Assembly: GCA_902363535.1 (NCBI GenBank)
Contig: CABJAE010000010.1
Span: 26,753-90,752, forward strand
Length of the DNA: 64,000 bases
Source of the DNA: Peptoniphilaceae bacterium
Lineage (GTDB): Bacteria > Bacillota > Clostridia > Tissierellales > Peptoniphilaceae
Reading direction: 5' to 3'
Part shown: positions 51,940 to 61,399 of the stretch, piece after piece
How the letters are laid out: every line of letters begins with the position of its first letter
Numbering within the stretch: the stretch's first letter is position 1
The notes under the pieces: generated by a model
Told to the model about the DNA's origin: nothing
What the model saw: only the letters and a program-made list of their open reading frames with translations
Database searches by the model: none
Made by a program: the position numbers and the translations under genes

Positions 51940-52437
51940 TCAGTCGTTAAGCTTCGGGGCGATTTTTTCCATATAGGTCTCGATGCGCTTGGCCATGGGC
52001 GGGGCGAAGTCCCCGGCTTTTAACATGGCGTCGAGCTCCGTTTTGCCAACGAATTTGTAATCTTCCACTTCGCTTTTTTGCATTTTAATCTTGTCCACAT
52101 CTCTTTCGAGGAGAAAGATTTTGGAAAATTTCTGATTTTCCTTCATGGTGCCGAGGAAGGTAAGGTCTCTGTCCGTGGCCCGAATGCCCACTTCTTCTTT
52201 GAGCTCGCGCAGAGCGCCCTCAAGGGGGCTTTCCTTATCCACGACGCTTCCCATGGTAAATTCCCATTGATGGGGGAAGGTTTTGTTTTTGGCCCGTTTC
52301 GTCACCAAAAGCTTGCCCCGGGAGATGACCATGACGCCTGAGACGACGAAATACTCCGTGGCCTCCAGCGGCTCTTTTCGGTCTTTTAAATAGCCCAGGT
52401 AGTTAAAATCTTCGTCGTACATGCGCCTCAGTTCCAC
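51940..52437 (-). CDS. Nudix hydrolase (V-ATPase-linked)
   Basis: A 165-residue Nudix protein. The Nudix box is complete (G-x5-E-x7-RELKEEVG, in GSVVDKESPLEGALRELKEE). N-terminal layout resembles isopentenyl-diphosphate isomerase-like or YfcD-type enzymes (YLKDRKEPLEATEYFVVSGV), but the substrate cannot be told. It is 11 bases downstream of ntpD and is the last gene of the operon, ending before the microprotein promoter. Confidence 0.75.
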   Translation of the reverse strand: MELRRMYDEDFNYLGYLKDRKEPLEATEYFVVSGVMVISRGKLLVTKRAKNKTFPHQWEFTMGSVVDKESPLEGALRELKEEVGIRATDRDLTFLGTMKENQKFSKIFLLERDVDKIKMQKSEVEDYKFVGKTELDAMLKAGDFAPPMAKRIETYMEKIAPKLND

Positions 52438-52448
52438 GGCGACCTCCT

Positions 52449-53066
52449 TTATTTGCTTACATTGTTTTTGACGCGCTTCAAGCGGAAGAAATCTTCCCGC
52501 TCTTTTTCCGCCAAAATTTCTTCGATTTCTTTTTTCGCGGCTTCGTACTTGGGAATTTGGATTTTTTCCAGGGCATTGGCCCGCTTCACGGTTTTTTTGA
52601 TTTCCTTGGCCAGGCGGTACAGGTCCGTTTCGATTTCCGCCAATTCGTAAATCCTCGCCCGCATGTCGTGCATGCGAATGTAGGCTTCGTCGAAGGCGAA
52701 GTTGGATTCAAACATACTGAAGGTGGTTTGGGGCTTAAAGGCCTTGTAGTGGATTTCGGGAATTTCCACGCCCATGACGGAGCGGTAGCCGATGTGGTAG
52801 GGCTCTTCCGTGGGCATGGATTTGCTCATTCCCACCACGGATTCCCATCCCATGGTCACCGAGGCCATGGTGAGGGCGTCGTAGGAGCGGCTGAAGTGCT
52901 CTTCCACCTCTTGTTGAATGGTTTGGGCCCGGGCGTTTAAGCGCATGATCTCGCGCATGAGCACGGCCCGCTTTTTATCCAGCAGGCTGTAGCCCCGCTT
53001 GGCAAAATCCAAAGCGTTTTTTACTTTGATTAAATTGGCTTTCGTCGCCGTTACGCGTTTCGCCAT
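52449..53066 (-). CDS. ntpD: V-type ATPase subunit D
   Basis: A 205-residue coiled-coil central-stalk subunit that turns inside the A3B3 head. The N terminus (RVTATKANLIKVKNALDFA KRGYSLLDKKRAVLMREI) and the C-terminal repeat helix (KRANALEKIQIPKYEAAKKE) match family. Last V-ATPase gene, ten bases after ntpB; the Nudix gene follows. Confidence 0.93.
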   Translation of the reverse strand: MAKRVTATKANLIKVKNALDFAKRGYSLLDKKRAVLMREIMRLNARAQTIQQEVEEHFSRSYDALTMASVTMGWESVVGMSKSMPTEEPYHIGYRSVMGVEIPEIHYKAFKPQTTFSMFESNFAFDEAYIRMHDMRARIYELAEIETDLYRLAKEIKKTVKRANALEKIQIPKYEAAKKEIEEILAEKEREDFFRLKRVKNNVSK

Positions 53067-53075
53067 GGCTCACCT

Positions 53076-54449
53076 CTAATAATATTTCTCCAGAATCTTC
53101 GGATCCACGCGCACCAAACTGTCTTTGGGCAGGGTCCTTAAAAGTTCCCAGGCCTTATCCAGGGTTTGGCCGATATCGGAGGACTCGTTAAAGTCCTGGC
53201 CGATAAATTCGTTTTCGAATCGGCGGCCGAATTCCAAAAGCTGTTGATCCCCTTCGGAAAGTTCCTCTTCTCCGATGATTTGCGCCAAAGAGCGCACCTC
53301 GATGCATCGGGAGTAGGAGGCGAAGAGCTGGGCGGAGACGTCGGAATGGTCTTCTCGGGTGTAGTCCGCCCCGATGCCGTCTTTCATCAAACGGGACAGG
53401 GAGTCCAGAATGTTAATGGGGGGATAAATGCCCTGGCCGTGCAAGTCACGAGAGAGCACGATTTGGCCTTCGGTAATGTAGCCGGTCAAGTCGGGGATCG
53501 GGTGGGTAATGTCGTCGGAGGGCATGGTCAGGATGGGAATCAAGGTGACCGAGCCCTTCACGCCTTTGATCATTCCCGCCCGCTCGTAGATGGCGGCGAG
53601 GTCCGAGTACAAGTAGCCCGGGTAGCCTTTCCTGGAAGGCACTTCTTGTTGTTGGGAAGACACTTCCCGCAAGCTTTCCCCGTAGCTGGTCATGTCGGTC
53701 ATAATAACCAAAACGTGTTTGTGTTGTTCGAATGCCAGGTATTCCGCCGCGGTGAGGGCGCATTTCGGCGCGATGATCCGCTCCATAATCGGGTCGTCGG
53801 CGTAATTCATGTAGATGACGACTTTGTCCATAACGCCGGCTTCCATAAAGCTGTCCGTAAAGAAGGACGCCACTTCCCGCTTCAGGCCCATGCCGCAGAA
53901 GACTACGGCGAAATCGCCGCTCTCGCCTTCGTCGGAAACGTCGGCCTGGCGCACGATTTGGGCGGCGAGCTCGTTGTGGGGAAGCCCGGCGCCGGAGAAG
54001 ATCGGGAGCTTTTGCCCGCGAATCAGGGTCATGACGGAGTCGATGCCGCGAATCCCCGTTTGGATAAAGTTTCTCGGGTATTCCCGGGCCACCGGATTCA
54101 TGGGCTGGCCGTTGACATTGTAAAATTTATCGGAATAGACCGGGCCGCCTTTGTCGATGGCGCGGCCGATGCCGCTGAAGCGGCGGCCTAAGATTTCCGG
54201 GGACAGGGGAATTTCAAAGGGACGGCCTTCGAAGACCACGTTTAAGTTTTCCGTGGAGACCCCCATGGATTCGCCGAAGACCTGAACCGTGGCGGCATCG
54301 TCGTTGATGCCGATGACCCGGCCTACGAGGATTTCCTTCGTGTCCCGATTGGTAATGGAGACGATCTCGCCGTAGCGCACCCGGTGCAGGCCGGAGAGCT
54401 GAATCAGAGAGCCGTCGACATTATCTAAGCGCAAATACTCTTTCTTCAC
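53076..54449 (-). CDS. ntpB: V-type ATPase subunit B
   Basis: A 457-residue non-catalytic nucleotide-binding subunit. It lacks a Walker A lysine, with [13 protein letters not shown] in its place, and keeps [20 protein letters not shown] and [15 protein letters not shown]. Full family length and a C-terminal [11 protein letters not shown]. It lies 3 bases after ntpA and 9 before ntpD in the ntp operon. Confidence 0.95.
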   Translation of the reverse strand: MKKEYLRLDNVDGSLIQLSGLHRVRYGEIVSITNRDTKEILVGRVIGINDDAATVQVFGESMGVSTENLNVVFEGRPFEIPLSPEILGRRFSGIGRAIDKGGPVYSDKFYNVNGQPMNPVAREYPRNFIQTGIRGIDSVMTLIRGQKLPIFSGAGLPHNELAAQIVRQADVSDEGESGDFAVVFCGMGLKREVASFFTDSFMEAGVMDKVVIYMNYADDPIMERIIAPKCALTAAEYLAFEQHKHVLVIMTDMTSYGESLREVSSQQQEVPSRKGYPGYLYSDLAAIYERAGMIKGVKGSVTLIPILTMPSDDITHPIPDLTGYITEGQIVLSRDLHGQGIYPPINILDSLSRLMKDGIGADYTREDHSDVSAQLFASYSRCIEVRSLAQIIGEEELSEGDQQLLEFGRRFENEFIGQDFNESSDIGQTLDKAWELLRTLPKDSLVRVDPKILEKYY

Positions 54450-54452
54450 GTC

Positions 54453-56333
54453 CTACACCTCCTCTTTTACGGGTTCTTGAAGGGTTTTATCCCCTTCGCT
54501 TTGATTGTTTTCCTCCGCCTCTTGCTTTTTCTCTTTGATTTCATAAGCTTCCATTTCGTTTTCGGCGATGCCGTATTCGATGCGGATTTCTCTGTAATGC
54601 TCTTGAATATCGTTGATTAAGTGGGTGAAGGCCTTCATGTCGTCGTTGGCGATGTTGTACTTCATGTTCACGATTTTGCTATGAAGGGCGTCGTCTTTTA
54701 CTTCTTCAATGGAGATGCCCTGATCCAGCACCACTTTGCCCTCTTCGTACAAGGTGTCGATGACTTCCATCATGGCAAATTGTTTTTCCAGGGGCACGGA
54801 CTGGTCGATGTCGTTAAAGGCGTTTTGTTGCAGGAAGGCGTCTTTGATCATGCGGGCGATAATTAAGAGGAAGCGTTCCTTGTCGGGAAGCACGTCCTCG
54901 CCGACGAGCATGACGATTTCCTGGAGCCGGGCCTCTTCGTTTAAGATGTTCATGAATTTCTTCCGAAGGCCCGGAAGATCTCCGTCCAGGCGATTGTCGT
55001 AATAGTTGGACAGGGCGCCGATGTAGCCGGAGTAGGAATGGAGCCAGTGAATGGCCGGGTAGTGCCTGGAGTAGGCCAGGTCTTTATCCAGTGCCAAGAA
55101 CACATTGACGAAGCGGCGGGTGTTTTCCGTCACGGGCTCGGAGAAGTCGCCCCCGGCCGGAGAGACGGCGCCGATGGTGGTGACGGAGCCTTCCTCGCCG
55201 CATAAGGTCTTGGCGGAGCCGCTTCGCTCGTAGAAGGAGGCGATGCGACTGGGCAGATAGGCCGGGTAACCTTCTTCGGCGGGCATTTCTTCCAAGCGGC
55301 CGGAAATTTCCCGTAAGGCTTCCGCCCAGCGGGAGGTGGAGTCGGCCATCATGGCCACGTCGTAGCCCTGATCCCTGAAGTATTCGGCGATGGTGATGCC
55401 GGTGTAGATGGAGGCTTCCCGGGCCGCTACGGGCATGTTGGACGTGTTGGCGATTAAGATGGTGCGCTGCATCAGGGGCTTGCCGGAGTTCGGGTCGATG
55501 AGCTTCGGGAAGTCTTCCAATACTTCCGTCATTTCGTTGCCCCGCTCGCCGCAGCCGATGTAGACGATAATGTCCGCGTCGCAGAATTTGGCGATGGCGT
55601 GTTGGGTCATGGTCTTACCCGTACCGAAGCCGCCGGGAATGGCTACGGTGCCGCCTTTGGCAATGGGAAAGAACACGTCAAGCACCCGCTGGCCGGTGAC
55701 CAGGAGTTGATCGGCGTCTAAAAATTCGTCGACGGGTCTCGGGATACGCACGGGCCAGGGATGACTCATGGCCACTTCGTGTTCTTCGCCGGCGTCGTCT
55801 TTAATTTTGCAGACGGGCTCCACGATGTTGTAATCACCGGCCTCGGCGATCCACACCACTTCCCCGGAGACGTTCGGAGGAAGGATGATGCGGTGGGTAA
55901 TGATTTCCGTCTCCTCTACGGTGCCGATGACGGCGCCGCGGTTGAGGACATCGCCTAGCTTGACTACGGGTTCAAAGGTCCAGAGCTTTTCCAGGTCCAA
56001 ATTCATCATGCCGATGCCTTCGGGAATGAAATTGCCGTATTTTTCGCTGATGCGGTTCAGGGGCCGCTCGATGCCGTCAAACATGTTTCCGAGAAGGCCC
56101 GGGCCTAAACGCACAGACAAAGGCCCGCCGGTGGAGACGATGCCCTCGTCCCGCATGAGGCCTTCGGTTTCTTCGTAGACCTGCACGATGCCTTCGTCGC
56201 CGTGAATGGCGATCACTTCGCCGATGAGCTTTTTATCGCCGACCTGCACCATCTCCCGCATGGAGAAATCCCCCATGGGCTTGCCCACGACGACGGGCCC
56301 GTTGATCTTTATGATTTTTGCTTCTTTACTCAT
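54453..56333 (-). CDS. ntpA: V-type ATPase catalytic subunit A
   Basis: A 626-residue catalytic subunit. Walker A GGFGTGKTMTQHAIAK, the adjoining ARPGI-type GCGERGNEMTEVLEDFP and Walker B MMADSTSRWAEALREIS are intact, and the extra non-homologous region near 190-260 of A-subunits is present. The C-terminal tail is highly charged (KKQEAEENNQSEGDKTLQEP) and about 30 residues longer than usual. It overlaps ntpE by 8 bases. Confidence 0.96.
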   Translation of the reverse strand: MSKEAKIIKINGPVVVGKPMGDFSMREMVQVGDKKLIGEVIAIHGDEGIVQVYEETEGLMRDEGIVSTGGPLSVRLGPGLLGNMFDGIERPLNRISEKYGNFIPEGIGMMNLDLEKLWTFEPVVKLGDVLNRGAVIGTVEETEIITHRIILPPNVSGEVVWIAEAGDYNIVEPVCKIKDDAGEEHEVAMSHPWPVRIPRPVDEFLDADQLLVTGQRVLDVFFPIAKGGTVAIPGGFGTGKTMTQHAIAKFCDADIIVYIGCGERGNEMTEVLEDFPKLIDPNSGKPLMQRTILIANTSNMPVAAREASIYTGITIAEYFRDQGYDVAMMADSTSRWAEALREISGRLEEMPAEEGYPAYLPSRIASFYERSGSAKTLCGEEGSVTTIGAVSPAGGDFSEPVTENTRRFVNVFLALDKDLAYSRHYPAIHWLHSYSGYIGALSNYYDNRLDGDLPGLRKKFMNILNEEARLQEIVMLVGEDVLPDKERFLLIIARMIKDAFLQQNAFNDIDQSVPLEKQFAMMEVIDTLYEEGKVVLDQGISIEEVKDDALHSKIVNMKYNIANDDMKAFTHLINDIQEHYREIRIEYGIAENEMEAYEIKEKKQEAEENNQSEGDKTLQEPVKEEV

Positions 56334-56952
56334 GGTCCATCTCCTCTTGGAACAGGCGGTAGAGCAGCTTGCCGATGGCGTAGCGCTTGTCTTCGATCAT
56401 GGTGTAAAGGTCGTAGTTTAAACTATACGTCCTGTCCATGTCGCTGATGGTGTGCCCGCCGATGCGCGCATCCTCTAAGGTCTCTCCGTGAAGGACGATG
56501 CCCTTTTCCTCGGCCATGGCCTTAAACTCATCGAAGAATCGATCCATGTCCGCCGCCACCATGTGGAAGCGGTACTCCCCGGGCTTTAATTCATTTAGGG
56601 ATTCTTCCACGCGCATGGCCAGGTCTTCCCCGTACTGCGGGGTGTGGGTGTATTCCACGGCCCGGGCGCGGATGGCTTCGATGAAGTCTTTTTTCAGTTC
56701 GTTGATCTTTTTAAGTTCCAAGACCCGTTCGTTTTCCTTGGCCTTGGCGATCTTTTCATTGCCCATGACTCGGGCGAGATCGGCGCGGCGACGAACGATG
56801 TTGTCTTTTTCTTCGTTCAGTTGTTTTTCCTTGCGCTCCAAAAGGCTGTTTTTTTCCTGTTCCCAGGCCTCTTTGCGCTTCTGTAAATCCGTTAAACGCC
56901 GCTTATAGACGACGTCTTCGAATAATTCCAATTTGCTTTCGACTTGCAGCAT
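56326..56952 (-). CDS. ntpE: V-type ATPase subunit E (peripheral stalk)
   Basis: A 208-residue subunit with a long N-terminal coiled coil (LQKRKEAWEQEKNSLLERKE) and a globular C-terminal domain; with subunit G/H it makes the peripheral stalk. It sits between subunits F and A as in the ntp order, 8-base overlap with ntpA. Confidence 0.85.
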   Translation of the reverse strand: MLQVESKLELFEDVVYKRRLTDLQKRKEAWEQEKNSLLERKEKQLNEEKDNIVRRRADLARVMGNEKIAKAKENERVLELKKINELKKDFIEAIRARAVEYTHTPQYGEDLAMRVEESLNELKPGEYRFHMVAADMDRFFDEFKAMAEEKGIVLHGETLEDARIGGHTISDMDRTYSLNYDLYTMIEDKRYAIGKLLYRLFQEEMDHE

Positions 56953-56963
56953 TTTCTCACCTA

Positions 56964-57272
56964 CTAATCCAGTTTCACCCCGATGGCGTCGCGAACGTAT
57001 TTCATAATGAAATCATCTTCCGTGTAGCCATCTCTTCCGGGCAATGTGCAGATAAAGGGACTGCGCTTTTTCTCTTTGACAGCCAGAACCTTCTCTTCCA
57101 ACGTGCGAAAGTCCTTTTCGTTTAAGATAATCATGCCGATGGTTTTATCTTCCAGGGCGGCGTCGAAGGCGGCATTCAGCGCCTCAGTATCGGCGCAGTA
57201 CACCCCTTCGAATCCGCTCATGCGAAGGGCGACGAGAAATTCGTCGTCGCGAGAGATGACCCTGGAGATCAT
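56964..57272 (-). CDS. ntpG: V-type ATPase subunit F
   Basis: A 102-residue Rossmann-like subunit of the rotor stalk, with GMIILNEKDF and FICTLPGRDGYTEDDFIMKYVRDAIGVKLD typical of the AtpF family. (Named NtpG in Enterococcus.) The start codon overlaps the ntpK stop by one base (TAATG). Confidence 0.85.
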   Translation of the reverse strand: MISRVISRDDEFLVALRMSGFEGVYCADTEALNAAFDAALEDKTIGMIILNEKDFRTLEEKVLAVKEKKRSPFICTLPGRDGYTEDDFIMKYVRDAIGVKLD

Positions 57273-57697
57273 TACAGTTTGCCCAGGATCATGATGGAAA
57301 TGATCAAGCCGTAGATGGCGATCCCTTCGGCCAAGCCGACGAAGATCAGGGTCTTCCCTAAGATGGAGTCGTCCTCACTGACGGCACCCAATGCGGCGGA
57401 CCCGACGATGCCGACGGCATAGCCCGTACCGATGGTAGCGAGGCCCGTAGAGAGGGCGGCGGCCAAAAGGCCCAGGCCGTTCACTTCCGTCGCGCCGGTG
57501 GCTGCGTGGACGACGCCGGGGGCGAGGAGCACGTAGGCGGCGAGAACCGTGGGGATAAAGGCGAACAGATTGGTGCGCATGGCTTTCTTAAGTTTTACGC
57601 GGTCGGAGGACACGCCCCGTTCCAAAAAGACGAAGCCTGCTGCAATGGTGGATAAGACCACGAGGGATGCTAAAAATAATATTTTTTCCATAATCAA
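57272..57697 (-). CDS. ntpK: V-type ATPase proteolipid subunit K
   Basis: A 141-residue rotor-ring subunit with about four membrane helices: residues 4-24, 43-63, 74-104 and 115-140. The ion-carrying Glu is in FVGLAEGIAIYGLIIS of the last helix; the corresponding helix of the first hairpin (AFIPTVLAAYVLLAPGVV) has no acid. So one ion site serves four helices as in duplicated V-type K subunits, but the first hairpin looks divergent. Residues for Na+ ligation (Gln, Thr) are not obvious, so proton use is possible. Confidence 0.85.
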   Translation of the reverse strand: MIMEKILFLASLVVLSTIAAGFVFLERGVSSDRVKLKKAMRTNLFAFIPTVLAAYVLLAPGVVHAATGATEVNGLGLLAAALSTGLATIGTGYAVGIVGSAALGAVSEDDSILGKTLIFVGLAEGIAIYGLIISIMILGKL

Positions 57698-57705
57698 TCT
57701 CCTTC

Positions 57706-59661
57706 TCAGTGCTTGTTTTGGGTTAATTTCAGACTGTCGGAGCGGAATTCCCGTCCGCTGCCGTCGTAGTAGCGGCTGAACAATTCGTAGTATTCCAGGC
57801 GCAGGCCTTGGATGAAGACGATAAGCCCTTCCAGACCGATGATTAAAATGTTTCCTAAAACCAAAATCACGTAACCGCCTACGTTGTGGGGCGCCATTTC
57901 ACTCATGACGTGGAAGGCCATAAAAAGCCCCACGTGGTTAATGGCAAAGGCGCCGACACGAATAAAGGACACGATCCCCGACAAGGTGGAGATCAACAGC
58001 TCGATCATGGAGAACGAGCTTTCGATAAAGTAGCCGCTCTTGTTTCCGCCGTAATCCACATCGGTCTTTGAAATCTTCGCCATGAGGGGCTTTTTGAAGA
58101 TCATAAGCACGATGGAGACGATGAGGATTCCCAAAGCCACGGGCATGGGAATAAAGGACAGGACGCCGGCCACATCCAAGATCATGGCGAGGAGCATAGC
58201 GAAGACCAAAAAGCCGAAGAGGCCGTGTTCGCCGAAAAGCCCGCGGGCCAGGTCTTTGTTTTTAATGGCATTGGCAAAGTTCATGCCGTAGGCCAAGACC
58301 AAAAGCACGATGCCGAAGCCGATGGCGGCCATAAGCACTTGGTCGATGTTTTGGAAGGGTCTGAGCCAGAGGGCGTCGATGATTTCTTCGTTTCCGAAGA
58401 CCGAGCCGTACAAGAAGCCGAAGACGACGGAGGATGCGCCCATGCGCATTAAGAGGCCGCCCATGTCTTTTTGTTTCTTTTTCGAGACGAGCCAGCCGAT
58501 AAGCATAAAGATCGCCCCTTGCCCCACGTCGCCGAACATGGCGCCGAAGAGCAGCATGTAGGTAATGCCGACAAAGATCGTCGGGTCGATTTCGTTGTAA
58601 TGGGGAATGCCGTACATGCGAACCAAGAGCTCGAAGGGCTTAAAGAACTTTGGGTTTTTCAGCTTCGTCGGCGGGGTAATGCCCCGAGCTGCTTCCTCCT
58701 CGCTTTGGGTGGTGATCACCACGTCGTCGAACTTCGCCGTGCGGCGTCGTATTTCTTCCACACCGGCCTCGTCGGTCCAGCCCGTAATAAGGAAATACTC
58801 CTTGGCCGTGGCCATTTGTTGCTTGGCCTCTTCGATCCGGCCCAAAAAGAGCATGTGGCCTAAAATCTCCCGCACCTTGTCCCTGTCGTCGCGGTAGAGG
58901 GTCTTGCGTTCCTCGTCCAGCTCCGCCAGGCGGGTGTAGAGATCCGTTTCTTCTTTTTCGAGCTTGGCCAAGGTTTCCTTCGCCGTCCCCATGGCATTGT
59001 CCATAACCGGCACGTCGATCCAGTGGAGGGATTTCAATACCCGGTCGATTTCATCGGCCACTTCGTTGGGATAGACGATCATGTAGACTTCTTCATCTTC
59101 GAAGGAGCCCGTGTGAAAGACAATGGCCAGGAGATTTTCGTAGCTGTTTTTCAAACGCACCCGGGCGGATTTTTCCAGGCGGCCGAAGCGGGCCGTGAAA
59201 TACTTCATGTCCCGGATTTGGTTTAAGTCCACGTCCACATTTTCAAAGAGGGCCATGTTTTGCTTGAAGTTTTCGATGGCCTCCAAGCGTTTGTGGATTT
59301 CCTCATATTCCGTGCGCATGGGCTCGACCCGATCCAACAGGGCCTGATACCTGCGGTTTAGGCTCTCGGCGTCTTCGAAGCCGGTGATCTTTAAGTCCTT
59401 AATATGGAAGTAGTCCACCATTTTCTGCGCCTCTTGGGCCTTTTGTCTGATATCCGTGTTAATGGGAAAGGGCGCCAGATTGTTTAAGTCGACGACCATC
59501 TCCACATTGTCTTCGAGAGAGTAAATATTGCTGTTCTCCGCCAATTGGGTCATGGCGTCGACCATATCCAGCGCTTCCGAATCCAGGACCTGGAACAAAA
59601 TATCCTTCAGGTTCTCGATCCGGCCGACGGCACTGAGCATGACCATTCTCTCTACTGCCAT
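57706..59661 (-). CDS. ntpI: V-type ATPase subunit I
   Basis: A 651-residue subunit of the ion channel. A cytoplasmic N-terminal half (about 1-330) with coiled coils is followed by about seven membrane helices. The essential Arg is expected in the helix FIRVGAFAINHVGLFMAFHV. It overlaps ntpC by 10 bases and lies 8 bases upstream of ntpK. Confidence 0.92.
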   Translation of the reverse strand: MAVERMVMLSAVGRIENLKDILFQVLDSEALDMVDAMTQLAENSNIYSLEDNVEMVVDLNNLAPFPINTDIRQKAQEAQKMVDYFHIKDLKITGFEDAESLNRRYQALLDRVEPMRTEYEEIHKRLEAIENFKQNMALFENVDVDLNQIRDMKYFTARFGRLEKSARVRLKNSYENLLAIVFHTGSFEDEEVYMIVYPNEVADEIDRVLKSLHWIDVPVMDNAMGTAKETLAKLEKEETDLYTRLAELDEERKTLYRDDRDKVREILGHMLFLGRIEEAKQQMATAKEYFLITGWTDEAGVEEIRRRTAKFDDVVITTQSEEEAARGITPPTKLKNPKFFKPFELLVRMYGIPHYNEIDPTIFVGITYMLLFGAMFGDVGQGAIFMLIGWLVSKKKQKDMGGLLMRMGASSVVFGFLYGSVFGNEEIIDALWLRPFQNIDQVLMAAIGFGIVLLVLAYGMNFANAIKNKDLARGLFGEHGLFGFLVFAMLLAMILDVAGVLSFIPMPVALGILIVSIVLMIFKKPLMAKISKTDVDYGGNKSGYFIESSFSMIELLISTLSGIVSFIRVGAFAINHVGLFMAFHVMSEMAPHNVGGYVILVLGNILIIGLEGLIVFIQGLRLEYYELFSRYYDGSGREFRSDSLKLTQNKH

Positions 59662-60671
59662 ACTTCACCTTCTTTCATAGGAATCGTCAAAAGACTCCTG
59701 ATTAAATCTTTTCCGAAGCCGAGCCTCAGCCCTTCCAAGGTGGTGGAGACGTCTTTTATGGCGTTTTCCAGCAAAATGGACAAGGCGACGATTCGACCCA
59801 GGCTTAAACCCGCCTGTTGGTAATGTTTTTCATAGACGGCGGCCAAATCCCTCGTGGCCAATATGTCGGCCATTTGGTTGTTTCGCTTTTCCTGGAAGAG
59901 GAAGGAAAAAGACGAGTTCCTCACCGAGCGCACCAGGGCGTTCACATCTTCCGCATAGATCCAGGATTTTAAAAGCTTCGGGGGAATGTTTCCGCCGTGA
60001 ATGACGAAGTTTTCCATTTCCGACTTTAATATGTCGTAGGTCTTTTTGCCCCGGTAAATGTAGCGAATGTTCAACAGATCCACATGGCGATTCAGCATGG
60101 CCATGATTTCCTTGCGGTCTTTTTTCGGCAGCTCTCGCGCTTCCTTAATCAGGCGCTCGTAGTAGCTTCTGTCCAGCTCCATTTCGATGTAGAAAAGAAT
60201 CCGGTCGCGGGAGACCCCTTTGTAAGCGGAAAGCGTCCGGCCGTAGGGCGTGGCCTCCAAGACCTTAAACAATTCGTCGGGACCGACGGCTTGATCCTTG
60301 GGCAAGAGCATGGGATCCAGGGCCAAAAGGCTTTTTCTGACAAGGCCCACGTCTTCGTCGTGATAGACCGCCCGGAAGATCCGCTTTAAATCCTGAATTT
60401 CATAGCGCGTTAAAAGGGCGTTGTAAAAGCTCCGGGCCGATCCCTGTAAGTAGTAGTGAAAGCCCTTTAAGGTATCGTAGACCTTTTGTGCCATCTTTAC
60501 ATTCACTTCCAGCAGATGGGGGTCTTCGGTAAGCTCCAAGCCCCACGTACTTTCTAAGATCGCCAGACCGTCTTTAATGTTTCCCGCTTCCAGAATCTTT
60601 AAAGGCACTTCCGGCTTAAGAAAACGGGCGTAGACGGCCACGGCTTTGGTGTTGACTGCAGCGTAACTCAT
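59652..60671 (-). CDS. ntpC: V-type ATPase subunit C
   Basis: A 339-residue, mostly helical subunit coupling the D-F shaft to the K ring (VAVYARFLKPEVPLKIL; YEIQDLKRIFRAVYH; HVDLLNIRYIYRGK). Overlaps ntpI by 10 bases. Second gene of the operon. Confidence 0.9.
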   Translation of the reverse strand: MSYAAVNTKAVAVYARFLKPEVPLKILEAGNIKDGLAILESTWGLELTEDPHLLEVNVKMAQKVYDTLKGFHYYLQGSARSFYNALLTRYEIQDLKRIFRAVYHDEDVGLVRKSLLALDPMLLPKDQAVGPDELFKVLEATPYGRTLSAYKGVSRDRILFYIEMELDRSYYERLIKEARELPKKDRKEIMAMLNRHVDLLNIRYIYRGKKTYDILKSEMENFVIHGGNIPPKLLKSWIYAEDVNALVRSVRNSSFSFLFQEKRNNQMADILATRDLAAVYEKHYQQAGLSLGRIVALSILLENAIKDVSTTLEGLRLGFGKDLIRSLLTIPMKEGEVWQ

Positions 60672-60683
60672 ACTCGCCTCCCA

Positions 60684-60992
60684 TCAAATGTCCAGGAGTT
60701 GAAACGCTTCTTCCACCAATTCCGCTTTGTGGGCTTTATACACCGCATCCACCGATTCCAGCTTCTTGCGGTTGTTTTCTTTGATTCCCTCGACCACGTC
60801 CATGGCCTCGTTGTAAATCGCATCGTAACTGTCCTTCGCCGAAGCCTTCGACGCTTCCCGCTCGTCCACTTCCATTTCCGTGAAATGCTTTTGCAGATCC
60901 GCTTTTTCGTCGTCGATGGCCTTTTCTTCTTGTCGAACCATGGCATCGGTTCGTTCGTCCAATTCTATGACGCTTCGAATCAAGTGTTCCAA
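60684..60992 (-). CDS. ntpF: V-type ATPase subunit G/H (peripheral stalk)
   Basis: A 102-residue charged coiled-coil protein (EKAIDDEKADLQKHFTEMEV; AMDVVEGIKENNRKKLESVD). It is the partner of subunit E in the peripheral stalk and the first gene of the operon, whose full order is G/H-C-I-K-F-E-A-B-D-Nudix. Family sequence is poorly conserved; its place at the operon front carries most of the weight. Confidence 0.8.
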   Translation of the reverse strand: MEHLIRSVIELDERTDAMVRQEEKAIDDEKADLQKHFTEMEVDEREASKASAKDSYDAIYNEAMDVVEGIKENNRKKLESVDAVYKAHKAELVEEAFQLLDI

Positions 60993-61055
60993 CGTACTCC
61001 CCTTTCCATTAAATATTCGGTAAATCCCCCCGAAAGAGGACTTACAGGTATGATC

Positions 61056-61084
61056 ATTTTAGCACTTGCCCCTTCGTAAAGCAA
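61056..61084 (-). promoter_or_regulatory. Promoter of the V-ATPase operon
   Basis: Reverse-strand TTGCTT (61084-61079), 17-base spacer, TAAAAT (61061-61056), about 64 bases before the first gene. Confidence 0.6.
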
Positions 61085-61350
61085 AAAAACAACACTGCAG
61101 AATCGGCAGTTTTTTCAAATTTGCACCGTTTTATTTGTGAAAAGAAGGTTGCCGCGATTTAAAAATAAAATAGGGAAAAATCGCCTCGGGAAAATCTATT
61201 TAAAATCGGCGTTTTTACATCAAATAAAGCGACAATTTTTCGAAAACACGATTCATTCTCAAAGGCCTTTCTTTTTGAGCCTCTGACAGGTAAAAATAAT
61301 TGTGTTTTTGCAAATTTTTTCCATTTTTCGGTGAATTTGCGCCAGTTTTT
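61085..61350. other. A/T-rich intergenic region with hairpins
   Basis: Between the V-ATPase promoter and the Lrp promoter. I see three stems: ACTGC/GCAGT followed by TTTTTT (61094-61116, plus strand), AAAAATCGCC/GGCGTTTTT (61176-61216), and CTCAAA/TTTGAG (61258-61279). None belongs to a recognised class. No ORF is supported. The region is more A/T-rich than its neighbours and could hold a small RNA or regulator sites. Confidence 0.4.
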
Positions 61351-61359
61351 TGGTATAAT
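61351..61359 (+). promoter_or_regulatory. Promoter of the Lrp/AsnC gene
   Basis: TGGTATAAT, an extended -10 with perfect TATAAT (61354-61359). The -35 region is weak. Confidence 0.65.
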
Positions 61360-61399
61360 TTCATTAACCTATTTGTTTTGATTAAAGGAGGTGCATAAG

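Noticed and set aside
60668..60946. 92-codon reverse ORF at the V-ATPase G/H gene
   Set aside because: Wrong frame relative to the coiled-coil subunit; very basic low-complexity product and no ribosome site.
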